A DNA stretch of 43,202 bases from an uncultured cyanobacterium (GTDB lineage Bacteria > Cyanobacteriota > Cyanobacteriia > Cyanobacteriales > FACHB-T130). The stretch lies in assembly GCA_936920195.1 (NCBI GenBank), contig CAKZHE010000085.1, forward strand, positions 1 through 43,202. Reading direction: 5' to 3'. The notes under the pieces were generated by a model that saw nothing but the letters and a program-made list of their open reading frames with translations, made no database searches and was not told the DNA's origin. Of this stretch, positions 8,216 through 17,991 are shown one piece after another. The position numbers were made by a program, and so were the translations under genes. The first letter of the stretch is position 1. Every line of letters starts with the position of its first letter.

Positions 8216-8415
8216 GTTCGTAGTTGGGCTTGGGCCCTCCTGATAGTGGCTCAAGCTAGGCTGTTGACTTTGTGCCTTTTTATAGGGTTTCTGGCAGTTT
8301 CTGAGTAATCGATTTCGGGATTGATGTAGGGGCGGGTTTGGGCAGGAATTTTAATCTTTACCATAATCTCCATAAACCCGCCCCTCCGGATTAGGGCTAA
8401 AGCCCAACTACGAAC
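8216..8415. repeat. Second MITE-like element of the GTTCGTAGTTGGGC family
   Basis: The ends at 8216-8238 and 8393-8415 are complementary with about two mismatches. The stretch 8322-8415 is nearly the reverse complement of 6479-6578 in the first element. The left part (8254-8319) instead matches the inverse of 4095-4162, so the element is a composite. It fills the whole space between cysK and lgt. Confidence 0.75.
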
Positions 8416-8445
8416 TTTTTTTACGATCGCCTATTTATATTCCCT

Positions 8446-9393
8446 ATGTTGTTCAACCTGCCAATTTTAGCATTTGAATTTACTTCTCCGGGTTCCACCT
8501 TGGTGAATCTCGGTTCTCTACAAATTCGCTGGTATGGTACGCTAATTGCCTCAGCGGTAATTATTGGCCTAACTCTGGCGATGTATTTGGCAAAACGTCG
8601 CCAAGTGAATCCAGATTTACTCAGCGATCTTGCCCTGTGGCTAATCGTGGCGGCAATTCCCTCGGCTCGCCTGTACTATGTGATATTTGAGTGGCATCGA
8701 TTTGCAGATAGTCCCCCAGAAATAGTTAATATTGGATCTTGGGCGATCGCTCTCCCAGCAGCTGTAGCGATTTGGAAGGGAGGAATTGCCATTCACGGGG
8801 CAATTTTGGGGGGAACTCTTGCCACCTTAATTTTTGCGAGATTACACAAAATTCCCTTTTGGCAACTAGCAGATATTGTCGCTCCCTGTTTGATTCTAGG
8901 GCAAGCGATTGGGCGGTGGGGAAATTTCTTTAATTCCGAAGCCTTTGGCGATCCCACTAATTTGCCGTGGAAACTATTTATTCCCCCAGATCGTCGTCCT
9001 ACAATCTTTGCCAATTTTGAATATTTTCATCCCACTTTTTTGTACGAATCCCTCTGGAATTTGATGCTTTTTGGGATATTGCTGTGGTTATTTTTTCGAG
9101 ATGTCAATGGCAAACAACGCCTAAAAACTGGAACTTTGTTTTTAGTTTATATGGCAGTTTATAGTGCGGGGAGATTTTGGATTGAGGGATTGCGGACAGA
9201 TAGTTTAATGCTGGGTTCCCTGCGAATGGCGCAGGTAGTTAGTTTAACGGGAATTATTTTGGGAGTAGCGGGATTAGTCTGGCTGTATCTCTTTCACCGC
9301 CCACTACCAGATATAGTCACAGAGGAAGAATATCAGCAGGCAGAAATTAATCGCCAAAATGCTGAGACTAGCATCCAAAATGGGGATGAATAG
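8446..9393 (+). CDS. lgt: Prolipoprotein diacylglyceryl transferase
   Basis: A 315-aa inner-membrane enzyme that moves a diacylglyceryl group from phosphatidylglycerol to the lipobox cysteine of prolipoproteins. Hydrophobic segments run throughout. Hallmarks are [11 protein letters not shown] near the N-terminus, [13 protein letters not shown], the signature [28 protein letters not shown] and [14 protein letters not shown]. Length is slightly above the usual 270-300 aa because of a polar C-terminal tail after [10 protein letters not shown]. No clear Shine-Dalgarno precedes the ATG. The gene stands alone between repeat elements. Confidence 0.95.
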   Translation: MLFNLPILAFEFTSPGSTLVNLGSLQIRWYGTLIASAVIIGLTLAMYLAKRRQVNPDLLSDLALWLIVAAIPSARLYYVIFEWHRFADSPPEIVNIGSWAIALPAAVAIWKGGIAIHGAILGGTLATLIFARLHKIPFWQLADIVAPCLILGQAIGRWGNFFNSEAFGDPTNLPWKLFIPPDRRPTIFANFEYFHPTFLYESLWNLMLFGILLWLFFRDVNGKQRLKTGTLFLVYMAVYSAGRFWIEGLRTDSLMLGSLRMAQVVSLTGIILGVAGLVWLYLFHRPLPDIVTEEEYQQAEINRQNAETSIQNGDE

Positions 9394-9403
9394 GGATTAA
9401 AAA

Positions 9404-9428
9404 AGCCCTAGAGGTTGTCTCTAGGGCT
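9404..9428 (-). terminator. Hairpin with a U-tract on the minus strand, just after lgt
   Basis: AGCCCTAGAG at 9404-9413 pairs perfectly with CTCTAGGGCT at 9419-9428. On the plus strand AAACC follows, so there is no U-tract for lgt. On the minus strand the hairpin runs into TTTTTTAAT, a proper intrinsic terminator. The nearest minus-strand gene upstream of it is more than 2.6 kb away, so it may end an unannotated minus-strand RNA or block antisense transcription of lgt. Confidence 0.6.
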
Positions 9429-9728
9429 AAACCAGGGTGCATCTACCAATAATTGATTTCCAAACAGATTAGGGTCGATCCGGAAAATATGGTAATTTCG
9501 ATTGAGCTTGATATTCTTTTGTTAGCAAAATTAGGAAAAAGTTTGTAGTTGGGCTTCAGCAGTGGTAGTGGTAGTGGTAGGGTGCGTTAGCGATAGCGTA
9601 ACGCACCGTTAACTGGTATGCGGTGCGTTACGCTGCCGCTAACGCACCCTACTAGATACTGCCGAGGAACCAGTTCAAAACTCTCTTCTATTTTTGGTTA
9701 GTACAGCTTTTTGATCCCGATTTAATCT
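9429..9728. other. Gap between lgt and cobM, with a 76-bp palindromic repeat
   Basis: No coding region is supported. At 9577-9652 there is a long near-palindrome: GTAGGGTGCGTTAGCG at 9577-9592 is the exact complement of 9637-9652. An inner pair, AGCGTAACGCACCG and CGGTGCGTTACGCT, also matches. Related copies lie at 27541-27592 and in the last 130 bases of the window. A one-arm fragment of the TAGTTGGGCTTCAG family lies near 9540. I see no cobalamin riboswitch features before cobM. Confidence 0.7.
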
Positions 9729-10571
9729 ATGTTGCAATCAGTGGCAGAATCTAACTCAATCAAATCAACTTTGGCACTCGCCCCAGCAGTTTATATTGTG
9801 GGTGCGGGTCCTGGCGATCCAGAATTATTAACAGTTAAGGCGCAAAGAATATTGTCTCAAGCAGATGTAATTTTATTTGCTGATTCTTTAGTTCCCGAAC
9901 AATTATTAGGAATGGTTCGCCCAGAGGCAGAAATTGTTGCGACGGCGAATCAAACTTTAGAAGAGATTTTACCGATTGCGATTGAAAGAGTGCGATCGCA
10001 TAAATCTGTAGTTCGGCTCCATTCTGGCGATCCTAGTCTATACAGTGCCATTGGGGAACAAATGCGCCTGCTTTCGGAAGCAAATATTCCCTTTGAAGTC
10101 ATTCCCGGCATCAGTGCCTTCCAAGCCGCCGCTGCCAAGTTAAAAGTGGAATTAACTGTCCCCGGATTAGTGCAAACTATTATTCTCACCCGCATCAGTG
10201 GCAGAACCGCCGTACCACCCCAGGAGGAATTAGCCTCCTTAGCCGCCCATCAAGCGAGTTTGTGCCTCTATCTCAGCGCTCGCCACGTCACATCTGCTCA
10301 AGAAAAACTGCTGCAACATTATCCTGCCCAAACCCCCGTCGCCATCTGCTATCGTTTGGGTTGGCCTGATGAGGAAATCTTGATTGTTCCCTTGGCGGAA
10401 ATGGCAGCAACCACCCAAGCCACCAAGTTGATTAGAACCACTTTATATGTAATTAGTCCAGCCTTAGCTGCCGAAGCTGCGCGATCGCGCCTTTATCATC
10501 CCGAACACGCCCATTTATTTCGTCCTGCTCGCCAGACAACTGAAACAAAGCAAAAGGACAATCTCGCATAA
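9729..10571 (+). CDS. cobM: Precorrin-4 C11-methyltransferase
   Basis: A 280-aa SAM-dependent tetrapyrrole methylase that methylates C11 of precorrin-4 (or the cobalt form, as CbiF) in corrin ring synthesis. It carries the family glycine motif VYIVGAGPGDPELLTVKA, VVRLHSGDPSLYSAIGEQ, the second signature VIPGISAFQAAAAKLKVELT and a C-terminal TTLYVISPAL. The short leader before residue 20 is not conserved in type. Other cobalamin genes are not adjacent. Assignment to CobM rather than another corrin methylase rests on DSLVPEQLL and on overall similarity. Confidence 0.92.
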   Translation: MLQSVAESNSIKSTLALAPAVYIVGAGPGDPELLTVKAQRILSQADVILFADSLVPEQLLGMVRPEAEIVATANQTLEEILPIAIERVRSHKSVVRLHSGDPSLYSAIGEQMRLLSEANIPFEVIPGISAFQAAAAKLKVELTVPGLVQTIILTRISGRTAVPPQEELASLAAHQASLCLYLSARHVTSAQEKLLQHYPAQTPVAICYRLGWPDEEILIVPLAEMAATTQATKLIRTTLYVISPALAAEAARSRLYHPEHAHLFRPARQTTETKQKDNLA

Positions 10572-10607
10572 AATAAAGTGTGAACCAAAATTCAGGCAGG
10601 TAAAGAC

Positions 10608-11090
10608 TTGTTAGACGAACAAGCGAAAAAAACTCTTCTCCGCAAAATTCCCCACGGACTCTATATTTGCGGCGTTAAGGATGGCGAAGAAGTCAACGGT
10701 TTCACTGCAAGTTGGGTGATGCAGGCTTCTTTCAAACCACCTTTGGTAGTCAATTGCGTGCGGCAAGATTCTCGCTCCCATGCGATGGTGAAAGCTAGCG
10801 GTGTTTTTGCTCTCAGCTTTTTGGAAGCTGGACAAAAAGAGTTAGCGCAGCAGTTCTTTAAGCCCCAACGCCGGATTGGGGATAAATTTGAAGATGTGCC
10901 ATTTTATTTAGGTGCGGAAACAGGTTGCCCAATTATTACTGAGTCTCTCGGTTATGTCGAGTGCCGGGTAGTGGGTTCTGTAGAACAGGGCGATCATACC
11001 GTTTTTGTCGGTGAAGTAATTGGCGCTGGCATTCACCGCGAAGGCGAACCTTTATTGCTAGAAAGTACCGGATGGCAATACGGCGGGTAG
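10608..11090 (+). CDS. Flavin reductase-like FMN-binding split-barrel protein
   Basis: A 160-aa protein of the flavin reductase domain family. Start TTG 10608 follows an AGG-containing site (GGCAGG) by 7 nt and has no better ATG nearby. Characteristic are IPHGLYICGVKDGEEVNGFT, WVMQASFKPPLVV and SHAMVKASGVFALSFL. It resembles the C-terminal flavin reductase module of cyanobacterial flavodiiron proteins but stands alone, without the diiron and flavodoxin domains. It probably binds FMN and reduces it with NAD(P)H, or acts as an electron-transfer partner; the substrate is not deducible. The Rpn-like gene begins 5 nt after its stop codon. Confidence 0.85.
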   Translation: MLDEQAKKTLLRKIPHGLYICGVKDGEEVNGFTASWVMQASFKPPLVVNCVRQDSRSHAMVKASGVFALSFLEAGQKELAQQFFKPQRRIGDKFEDVPFYLGAETGCPIITESLGYVECRVVGSVEQGDHTVFVGEVIGAGIHREGEPLLLESTGWQYGG

Positions 11091-11095
11091 TCATC

Positions 11096-12061
11096 ATGAC
11101 CAACCAAGAATACGATAGCCCTTGGAAAGAAGCGATTGAAAACTACTTTCAGGAGTTTCTAGAATTTTTCTTTCCCCTCGCCGCTCAAGGCATTAACTGG
11201 CAACGAGGCTACAATTTCCTCGACAAAGAATTGCAGCAAATTGCCCCTGATGCCGAAATTGGGCGGAGATATGTTGATAAACTGGTACAAGTTTGGCAGA
11301 ACGACGGCAGCGAAAAATGGGTATTAATTCACATAGAAGTCCAAAGTTATGAAGAAAGTAACTTTGCTGAAAGGATGTTTATTTACCATTATCGCCTATT
11401 TGACCGTTACAATCGGTCTATAGCCAGTTTTGCCATTTTAGGAGATGAGCGGTTAAACTGGAAACCAAACACCTACAGCCATGAATTATGGGGATGTAAA
11501 CTCACTTTTGAGTTTCCCATTGTCAAGTTGCTAGAATTCCAGCAACGATGGGCAGAATTAGAAGCCAGCAACAACCCTTTTGCCACTGTTGTCATGGCAC
11601 ATCTCAAAGCCAAAGCTACCTACCAAAATGATCCAGAGCGCAAGCAGTGGAAACTTTACTTGACAAAACGCTTGTATGAAAGGGGGTATCGGAGACCAGA
11701 AATCATCAACCTGTTTCGCTTTATTGACTGGGTAATGCAGTTACCGCCAGAGTTAGAGATTGGGTTTAGAAAAGAAATTAGTCAATACGAGGAGGAAAAG
11801 ACCATGCGTTATGTGACTAGCATTGAAAGACTTGCAAAACAAGAAGCCATTGAAGAAGGTTTACAAGAAGGTTTGCAACAAGGTTTGCAACAAGGTTTGA
11901 TAGGCGCAATTGAACTTGGTTTAGAACTCAAATTTGGCAGCGAAGGATTGCAACTTTTATCGGAAATTTCTCAAATTCAGAATTTGGAAGTTTTAGAGGC
12001 AATTAAAACCAAAATTAAGACTGCCAATAATCCAGGAGAAATTCAACAAATCTATCAATAG
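11096..12061 (+). CDS. Rpn-like PD-(D/E)XK nuclease/transposase family protein
   Basis: A 321-aa protein. I use ATG 11096; an in-frame ATG at 11072 would overlap the previous gene. The likely nuclease residues are D61 (RRYVDKLVQV), E81 and Q83 (LIHIEVQS). The rest (FNLFRFIDWVMQLP-like region, then MRYVTSIERLAKQEA) is typical of cyanobacterial proteins annotated as cytosolic or Rpn family proteins. Near residue 255 a short EGLQQGLQQG run resembles the longer run in the Rpn gene at the left of the window. It lacks an obvious DUF4351 tail. Function is inferred from the family: DNA cleavage and recombination, or mobile-element origin. It converges on the histidine kinase with only 3 nt between stop codons. 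Confidence 0.82.
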   Translation: MTNQEYDSPWKEAIENYFQEFLEFFFPLAAQGINWQRGYNFLDKELQQIAPDAEIGRRYVDKLVQVWQNDGSEKWVLIHIEVQSYEESNFAERMFIYHYRLFDRYNRSIASFAILGDERLNWKPNTYSHELWGCKLTFEFPIVKLLEFQQRWAELEASNNPFATVVMAHLKAKATYQNDPERKQWKLYLTKRLYERGYRRPEIINLFRFIDWVMQLPPELEIGFRKEISQYEEEKTMRYVTSIERLAKQEAIEEGLQEGLQQGLQQGLIGAIELGLELKFGSEGLQLLSEISQIQNLEVLEAIKTKIKTANNPGEIQQIYQ

Positions 12062-12064
12062 TGC

Positions 12065-13498
12065 TTAGGAAGCCAGCTTAAAAAGGGCTGGCTCTGTATA
12101 GCATTGGCGAGTAGGAATCTCAATGATTAACTCAGTGCCTTCTCCTAGGGAAGAAACACACTTAATTTGACCTCTGTGCCTTTCTACTATACTCTGATAA
12201 CTGATGGATAGTCCTAAACCAGTACCTTTGCCTACGGCTTTGGTAGTGAAGAAGGGATTAAACAACTGACGCTGGACTTCTTCATTCATGCCGATGCCAT
12301 TGTCAAAGATATGAATCGCGATGCGATCGCGCTCTAAGACTTCAGTCCGAATCCCAATTGTGGGTTGCCAATTAAGATTTGACTTGCTGCCTCGCGCTAT
12401 TTGCAGGGCATCAATGGCATTATTAATCACCTCCATAAATACTTGATTGAGCGATCCTGAATAGCACTCAACTAAGGGCAAATTGCCGTATTGTTGATTA
12501 ACAATAATTTTCTGCTGATGGCTAGAAAATTTCAGCCGACTTTGCAAAATTAAAAGTGCGCTATCAATGCCTTCGTGAATATTAACTTGTTTAATTTCTG
12601 CTTCGTCTAGTCGAGAAAAATTCCTCAGCGATTGAATAATATTCCGAATCCGTTCGGCTCCAGATTGCATGGATGCCATAATTTTAGGCAAGTCAGCTTT
12701 CAGGAAATCAAGATCTAGTTCATTGGAGGCGGCAACAATCTCTGGTAGCGATTCAGGATAAGCTTGCTGGTAAAGGGATAGGAGCTTGAGCAATCCTTCG
12801 GTATATTCCCTAACTGGGGCTAAATTGCCATAAATAAAGCTGATGGGATTGTTAATTTCATGGGCAATACCTGCGACCATTTGTCCCAGACTGGACATTT
12901 TTTCAGTTTGAATTAGCTGGGCTTGGGTGTTTTGCAGTTTAGACAAGGTTTTTTCTAGGAGGTCAGCTTTTTTCTGCAATTTGCTTTCGGAAAGATGGAG
13001 TGCTGCGGTTGTTTGTTCGTGAAGTTGGACTTGGGCAAGTAATAGTTGATGGATTTCTAATAGTTGATAATTTCCAGATGGTTGTTGGACAACTATGGGT
13101 TCATAGATTTGGGCTGGGGGACGTTGCAATGCTTGCCGAACTGCTGTGACAATGGGGGTGTGGCTAGGGAGGATGAATATTTCTGTTTTCGCAAATTCAT
13201 AGAATGTGACCAAAGATCTTCGGGAAAAGAGTTCTAAGCTATAGGGACGACTCATATATTCAAAAAACCGCTGCCGCGAAATTACCCCAACTAGCTTTCC
13301 AGCTTTGGTGAGGATAATTCCTGGCAGGTGGGGATTGGTTTCAAATAGCTTGACGGCTTCTTCGCCAGTGTGATGGGATTCAATCTCAGCCGTGTAGAGG
13401 GTTAATTTTTGCAGGGTAAAATTAGGATCGTCAAGGTAGAGGTTTTCTGGGGTGGCGGGTGGCTCTGATGGCAGGAGACTTGAGGTAATTAAGTTCAT
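12065..13498 (-). CDS. Sensor histidine kinase with N-terminal CBS-like region
   Basis: A 477-aa soluble kinase. Residues about 40-155 resemble a pair of CBS motifs (GEEAVKLFETNPHLPGIILT, KLVGVISRQRFFEYM, then PIVTAVRQALQ). A coiled coil at 155-200 precedes the phosphoacceptor region LGQMVAGIAHEINNPISF, with H213 the probable phosphorylated histidine. The ATPase part has the N-box (VFMEVINNAIDAL), G1 (IHIFDNGIGM) and G2 (GKGTGLGLSISYQ), so it looks active. No membrane segment is present. The kinase half closely resembles that of the REC-kinase at 19832-21130, suggesting duplication. No response regulator is adjacent on its strand. Confidence 0.9.
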   Translation of the reverse strand: MNLITSSLLPSEPPATPENLYLDDPNFTLQKLTLYTAEIESHHTGEEAVKLFETNPHLPGIILTKAGKLVGVISRQRFFEYMSRPYSLELFSRRSLVTFYEFAKTEIFILPSHTPIVTAVRQALQRPPAQIYEPIVVQQPSGNYQLLEIHQLLLAQVQLHEQTTAALHLSESKLQKKADLLEKTLSKLQNTQAQLIQTEKMSSLGQMVAGIAHEINNPISFIYGNLAPVREYTEGLLKLLSLYQQAYPESLPEIVAASNELDLDFLKADLPKIMASMQSGAERIRNIIQSLRNFSRLDEAEIKQVNIHEGIDSALLILQSRLKFSSHQQKIIVNQQYGNLPLVECYSGSLNQVFMEVINNAIDALQIARGSKSNLNWQPTIGIRTEVLERDRIAIHIFDNGIGMNEEVQRQLFNPFFTTKAVGKGTGLGLSISYQSIVERHRGQIKCVSSLGEGTELIIEIPTRQCYTEPALFKLAS

Positions 13499-13937
13499 AT
13501 ATCAATACCAAATTTTATATCGGTGGAATTGACTGCCATTTTATCCGGGTTTTTACTGGTAAGGTAGTGACGTTAATTTCACTGAGTTAGAGATCAAATT
13601 ACCCATAAAAAGCGATCGCGATCGCTCTTTCCCCTGTTATTCTCGTACTTGCTCCCCTATATCTGATAGTGAACGGTAGAATCTGCGTCCTATGTGAGTT
13701 GCTGTCTTAATCTATCAACTATGCGAGGTTTCTGTCCTACGCACAAAGTATTATTGTTCGCGCCCCGGCTCTACTACAGGGCTGTTTCATTCTGAGTTAA
13801 AAAATTTGGCAGGTGGGGAGATCGGTATTTTTAGGGACGTGCGGAGAAATGCCCTTGACAATTTGGGCGCTAGGGCGGATCGGTTAAAATGTTAATTATC
13901 CTAAACTAATTCATTTTTCAAGTCTGAGTGCCAACAA
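13499..13937. other. Divergent intergenic region between two histidine kinase genes
   Basis: This 439-bp gap holds no gene I can support. It contains two overlapping HIP1 octamers forming the palindrome AGCGATCGCGATCGCT at 13611-13626. A TTGACA lies at 13855-13860 and a TAAAAT at 13885-13890, but the 24-nt spacing is too wide for a normal promoter. Promoters of both neighbours must be here. Confidence 0.5.
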
Positions 13938-16900
13938 ATGCTGCAATTATTCAAAGATTTATTTTCGCCCAGTCAGTTTATTCCTCACGGACATTGCTAT
14001 CTGTGGCGATCGCCTTTGGTGACGTTGCACGTTGTTAGCGATTTATTAATTGCGATCGCCTATTTTTCCATTCCCGTCCTGCTGCTGTACTTTGTTTACA
14101 AGCGCAAAGATGTACCATTTTTAGGGATATTTACTTTATTTGGCGCATTTATTGTTCTCTGCGGCGCGGGACATTTGATTGAAATTTGGACGCTGTGGCA
14201 TCCGGATTACTGGCTGTCAGGAATTGAAAAAGCGATGACAGCGTTAGTTTCCTGCTATACCGCCCTGCAAATGGTGACGCTGTTACCGCAATTTCTCTCC
14301 CTGCGAACGCCGGAACAATTAGAAGTCATTAACCGCGACTTGCAACGGGAGATTGGGGAGCGGCAAAAAGCCGAGCAAATCCTCAAAAGTATTGTGGCAG
14401 GAACGGCGGGGGCAACGGGAGAGAAATTTTTTTCTGTCCTCGTCGAGCATTTAGCCCAAACCCTAGAAGTTGATTATGCGATCGCCTCCCAAACCCTAGG
14501 TGAGCCGCCCCAGAAAATGCAAACCCTGGCATTGTGGGCAGGCGATCGCTTGGGAGAAAATTTTGAGTACAACCTCTCTGGTACGCCTTGCCAAATTGTG
14601 TTGGGAACAGGCCAACCCTGCCACTATCAGGATAACTTGCAATCCCTATTCCCGGAAATGTCTTTGCTGAAAGACATTGATGCAGTCAGTTATTTGGGAT
14701 TGCCCCTACTAGATGAATCCCAGCGCCTGATTGGGAATATTTGCATTCTCCACACCAAACCCTTCTTAGAAAACCAGAACGCGATCGCCATTATGCAAGT
14801 ATTTGCCGCTCGCGCCGCCGCTGAATTACAGCGCAAGTGGGCGGAGGATGCCAGAAAGCGCGCTTATGAAGAATTAGAACGGCGCGTCACACAGCGAACA
14901 GCCGACCTCTTGGAAGCAAATGTTGCCCTAGCCACAGAAATTCAAGAACGGATTGCGGCTGAATGTGCTATGCAGATTCGAGAAGCGCGATTGAAACAGC
15001 AGCAAGCAGGACTGTTGGAATTAGCTAGCAGTCAGAATATCTATGCTGGTAATTTTAAAGTAGCCTTGCAAGAAATTTGTCATCTGGCAGCGGCAACCCT
15101 CGATGTAGAGCGGGCGAGTATTTGGTTTTATAACCAGGATAAATCTGAACTTTTTTGTGCGAATTTATACAAATTTTCGGCCAACCAACATTCCCAGGGA
15201 TTCAAAATCTCAGTGGCAACATTTCCTAACTATTTTCATGCCTTAGAAAATCGCCAATCGATTGTAGCGGATCAGGCGGATGCCGATCCGCGCACTCAAG
15301 AATTTAAAGACTCTTATTTAATTCCCTTGGGCATTACTTCCATGCTGGATGTGCCAATTTATTTTCAAGGCGGGACTGTGGGGGTAATTTGTTTAGAGCA
15401 TATTGGCAAGCCCAGAGATTGGGTAATTGAAGAACAAAATTTTGCCAGTTATTTAGCCTATATTACTGCCTTGGCAATGGAATCCCGCGATCGCCACCAG
15501 GCCGAACTGGAGCGCAAAAAAGCAGAATTGGCGCTGCGACAGCAGTCAGCGGCGATCGCAGCGGCTAGCGATGGCATTGGGATTTTAACTCCGGATGGCA
15601 ACTACGCCTATGTTAACGAAGCTCACATTCAAATCTATGGCTACGACAGTCCAGAGGCACTGCTAGGAAAAAGTTGGCAAGTGCTTTATGATGCCAGCGA
15701 AGTAGCGCGATTTCAACAAGTATTAACTACCACCTTGGCAGAAACGGGTTCTTGTCGGATGGAAGCCATTGGTAAGCGACAAGATGGCAGCACCTTTCCC
15801 CAAGAAGTCGCCCTAACCAACATTGAAGGGGGAGGATTAGTTTGTATTGTCCGGGATATTAGCGATCGCCAGGAAGCGGAAATTGCCCTGCGAGAAACCG
15901 CCGAACGGGAAAAAGCGATCGCCAAAGTGATCCAAAAAGTCCGCCAAACCCTAGAAATTGACACCATTTTTAGTACCGCCACCACCGAACTACGGCAGGT
16001 ACTAAATTGCGATCGCGCCATCATCTATCGCTTCCATCCCGATTGGAGCGGTGAATTTGCCTCCGAGTCAGTAGCACCCGGTTGGCAAGCATTAATGCAA
16101 CGACAAATCGAACAGCCAGAATTTGCTCAGGAAACAATCAATCAAGACAAGTGTACAGTCAAAACTTTGTACATTGCCGACTACCTGATTGAAGATACTT
16201 ACCTGAAAGATACCCAAGGCGGCATTTATCAGCAACCCCACACTTACCGCAGCATTCCCGATATCTACACCGCTGGATTTGACGCTTGTTATCTAGAACT
16301 CCTGGAACAATTCCAAGCCCGTGCCTATATCATTGTCCCCATCTTTTGCAACCATCAACTTTGGGGATTGCTCGCCATTTATCAAAATTCCAGTCCCCGC
16401 CAGTGGACAAAAGCCGAGATCAAAATGGTGGGACAAATTGGCGTGCAATTAGGAGTTGCCATTCAACAGGCAGAATTATTAGTCCAAACCCAAAGGCAAT
16501 CCTTAGAACTGTTGAAAGCCAAGGAAACTGCTGACAATGCTAACCGAGCTAAAAGTGAATTTTTAGCCAATATGAGTCACGAATTGCGAACCCCCCTCAA
16601 TGCAATCCTCGGCTTTACTCAGTTAATGACTCGCGACCAAACTTTATCCCCCGAAAATCAGCAATCCTTAACAATTATTAACCGCAGCGGCGAACATTTA
16701 CTAGAATTAATCAATGATATTCTGGAAATGACCAAAATCGAGTCCGGAAGAGTCACCGTAGCTGCTAAAAACTTTGACCTTTATCGCTTGCTCAAAAATC
16801 TGGAACAACTCTTGCAACTAAGGGCGCACTCCAAAGGATTAAACCTAATTTTTGATTGCGCCTCCCAAGTCCCACAATATATTACTACTGACGAAGGTAA

Positions 16901-17966
16901 ACTGCGTCAAGTATTAATTAACTTACTGGGTAATGCCATTAAGTTTACTGAGAAAGGTCAGGTGATTCTCCGCGTCAAGTTAAATCCGCAACTACCAGTT
17001 AATCTTGCTCAAGAATGCTCTCTCATTTTTGAAGTCGAAGATACTGGCCCTGGAATTGCTGCTGAAGAATTTGATAAATTATTTGCCGCCTTTGGACAAA
17101 CATCTACTGGAGTCAAATCCGGTCAAGGTACAGGTTTAGGTTTGCCCATCAGTCAAAAATTTGTCCAATTAATGGGGGGAGAAATTACCGCTCGCAGTAT
17201 CATTAATGTAGGGACTGTATTTAGCTTCAATATTCAGGTGGGTTTGTCAGCAGCCGATAAAATTGAAAAAAATCCCCAAGCTGATTTGCCCAAAATTATT
17301 GGCTTAGAACCCAATCAGCCTGTTTATCGAATTTTAATTGCTGAAGATAAGCCCAACAATCGCTTATTACTGATCAAGTTTTTGAGTAGCTTTGGATTTG
17401 ACGTGCAAGCAGCAGAAAATGGTCAAGAAGCCATTAATATCTGGCAAACTTGGGAACCACATTTAATCTGGATGGATATGCAGATGCCAGTGATGAATGG
17501 TTATGAAGCCACCAAAAAGATTAAAGCCAATTTGCAGGGGCAAGCGACAGTAATTATTGCTTTAACAGCGAGCGCCTTTGAAGAAGATCGCAAATCTATT
17601 TTGGCGGCTGGGTGCGATGATTTTGTTCGCAAGCCTTTTCAAACTGACGAGGTGTTAGCCAAAATGAGTCAACATTTAGGGGTGAAATATCTCTATGCTG
17701 ATGAAACAGACAGAGAAGCTAGTACCAATAGCAGTCAAGAGGCAGAAAATTCATCTTTTGAGCTTAATTCTTCGGCTTTGGAAATCATGTCTGTTGAGTG
17801 GAGAACTCAACTATTTAACGCCGCTTCTCAATGCAGCGATTTATTGGTAATGGAATTAATTGAGCAAATTCCTCTCGAACAGGCAAATTTGGCAGCGGCG
17901 CTCCAAAATTTAGTGGATAATTTTCGGTTCGATCAAATTGTAGAATTAGTGCCACCCAATAATTAG
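13938..17966 (+). CDS. Ethylene-receptor-like hybrid histidine kinase with GAF, PAS and cyanobacteriochrome-like domains
   Basis: A 1342-aa membrane sensor. The N-terminus has three hydrophobic segments matching the ethylene-binding domain of plant ETR1: [33 protein letters not shown] and [12 protein letters not shown]. The copper/ethylene residues of ETR1 (Cys65, His69) correspond to C75 and H79; D35 and Y42 are also kept. Then come a coiled coil, GAF (about 150-300), GAF (355-520), PAS (535-648), and a third GAF (657-848) with [18 protein letters not shown]. There C784 is at the bilin-attachment position, with a further C739. The kinase follows, with HisKA H881 in [12 protein letters not shown] and HATPase G2 ([14 protein letters not shown]). 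A receiver comes last, with D1180 in [14 protein letters not shown]. Synechocystis Slr1212 (SynEtr1/UirS) is the nearest known layout. The next gene begins 4 or 25 nt on. Confidence 0.93.
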   Translation: MLQLFKDLFSPSQFIPHGHCYLWRSPLVTLHVVSDLLIAIAYFSIPVLLLYFVYKRKDVPFLGIFTLFGAFIVLCGAGHLIEIWTLWHPDYWLSGIEKAMTALVSCYTALQMVTLLPQFLSLRTPEQLEVINRDLQREIGERQKAEQILKSIVAGTAGATGEKFFSVLVEHLAQTLEVDYAIASQTLGEPPQKMQTLALWAGDRLGENFEYNLSGTPCQIVLGTGQPCHYQDNLQSLFPEMSLLKDIDAVSYLGLPLLDESQRLIGNICILHTKPFLENQNAIAIMQVFAARAAAELQRKWAEDARKRAYEELERRVTQRTADLLEANVALATEIQERIAAECAMQIREARLKQQQAGLLELASSQNIYAGNFKVALQEICHLAAATLDVERASIWFYNQDKSELFCANLYKFSANQHSQGFKISVATFPNYFHALENRQSIVADQADADPRTQEFKDSYLIPLGITSMLDVPIYFQGGTVGVICLEHIGKPRDWVIEEQNFASYLAYITALAMESRDRHQAELERKKAELALRQQSAAIAAASDGIGILTPDGNYAYVNEAHIQIYGYDSPEALLGKSWQVLYDASEVARFQQVLTTTLAETGSCRMEAIGKRQDGSTFPQEVALTNIEGGGLVCIVRDISDRQEAEIALRETAEREKAIAKVIQKVRQTLEIDTIFSTATTELRQVLNCDRAIIYRFHPDWSGEFASESVAPGWQALMQRQIEQPEFAQETINQDKCTVKTLYIADYLIEDTYLKDTQGGIYQQPHTYRSIPDIYTAGFDACYLELLEQFQARAYIIVPIFCNHQLWGLLAIYQNSSPRQWTKAEIKMVGQIGVQLGVAIQQAELLVQTQRQSLELLKAKETADNANRAKSEFLANMSHELRTPLNAILGFTQLMTRDQTLSPENQQSLTIINRSGEHLLELINDILEMTKIESGRVTVAAKNFDLYRLLKNLEQLLQLRAHSKGLNLIFDCASQVPQYITTDEGKLRQVLINLLGNAIKFTEKGQVILRVKLNPQLPVNLAQECSLIFEVEDTGPGIAAEEFDKLFAAFGQTSTGVKSGQGTGLGLPISQKFVQLMGGEITARSIINVGTVFSFNIQVGLSAADKIEKNPQADLPKIIGLEPNQPVYRILIAEDKPNNRLLLIKFLSSFGFDVQAAENGQEAINIWQTWEPHLIWMDMQMPVMNGYEATKKIKANLQGQATVIIALTASAFEEDRKSILAAGCDDFVRKPFQTDEVLAKMSQHLGVKYLYADETDREASTNSSQEAENSSFELNSSALEIMSVEWRTQLFNAASQCSDLLVMELIEQIPLEQANLAAALQNLVDNFRFDQIVELVPPNN

Positions 17967-17991
17967 ATCAATGTTACAGGTAAAAGCCAGC

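Noticed and set aside
9429-9728. Cobalamin riboswitch before cobM
   Set aside because: No conserved B12-box-like sequence or supporting stems were found; the region is mostly a 76-bp interspersed palindrome.
12071-12093. AGCCAGC/GCTGGCT hairpin as a terminator between convergent genes
   Set aside because: It lies inside the end of the histidine kinase coding region and has no U-tract on either strand.
13855-13890. Sigma-70-type promoter for the ethylene-receptor-like kinase
   Set aside because: TTGACA and TAAAAT are 24 nt apart, too far for a normal promoter.
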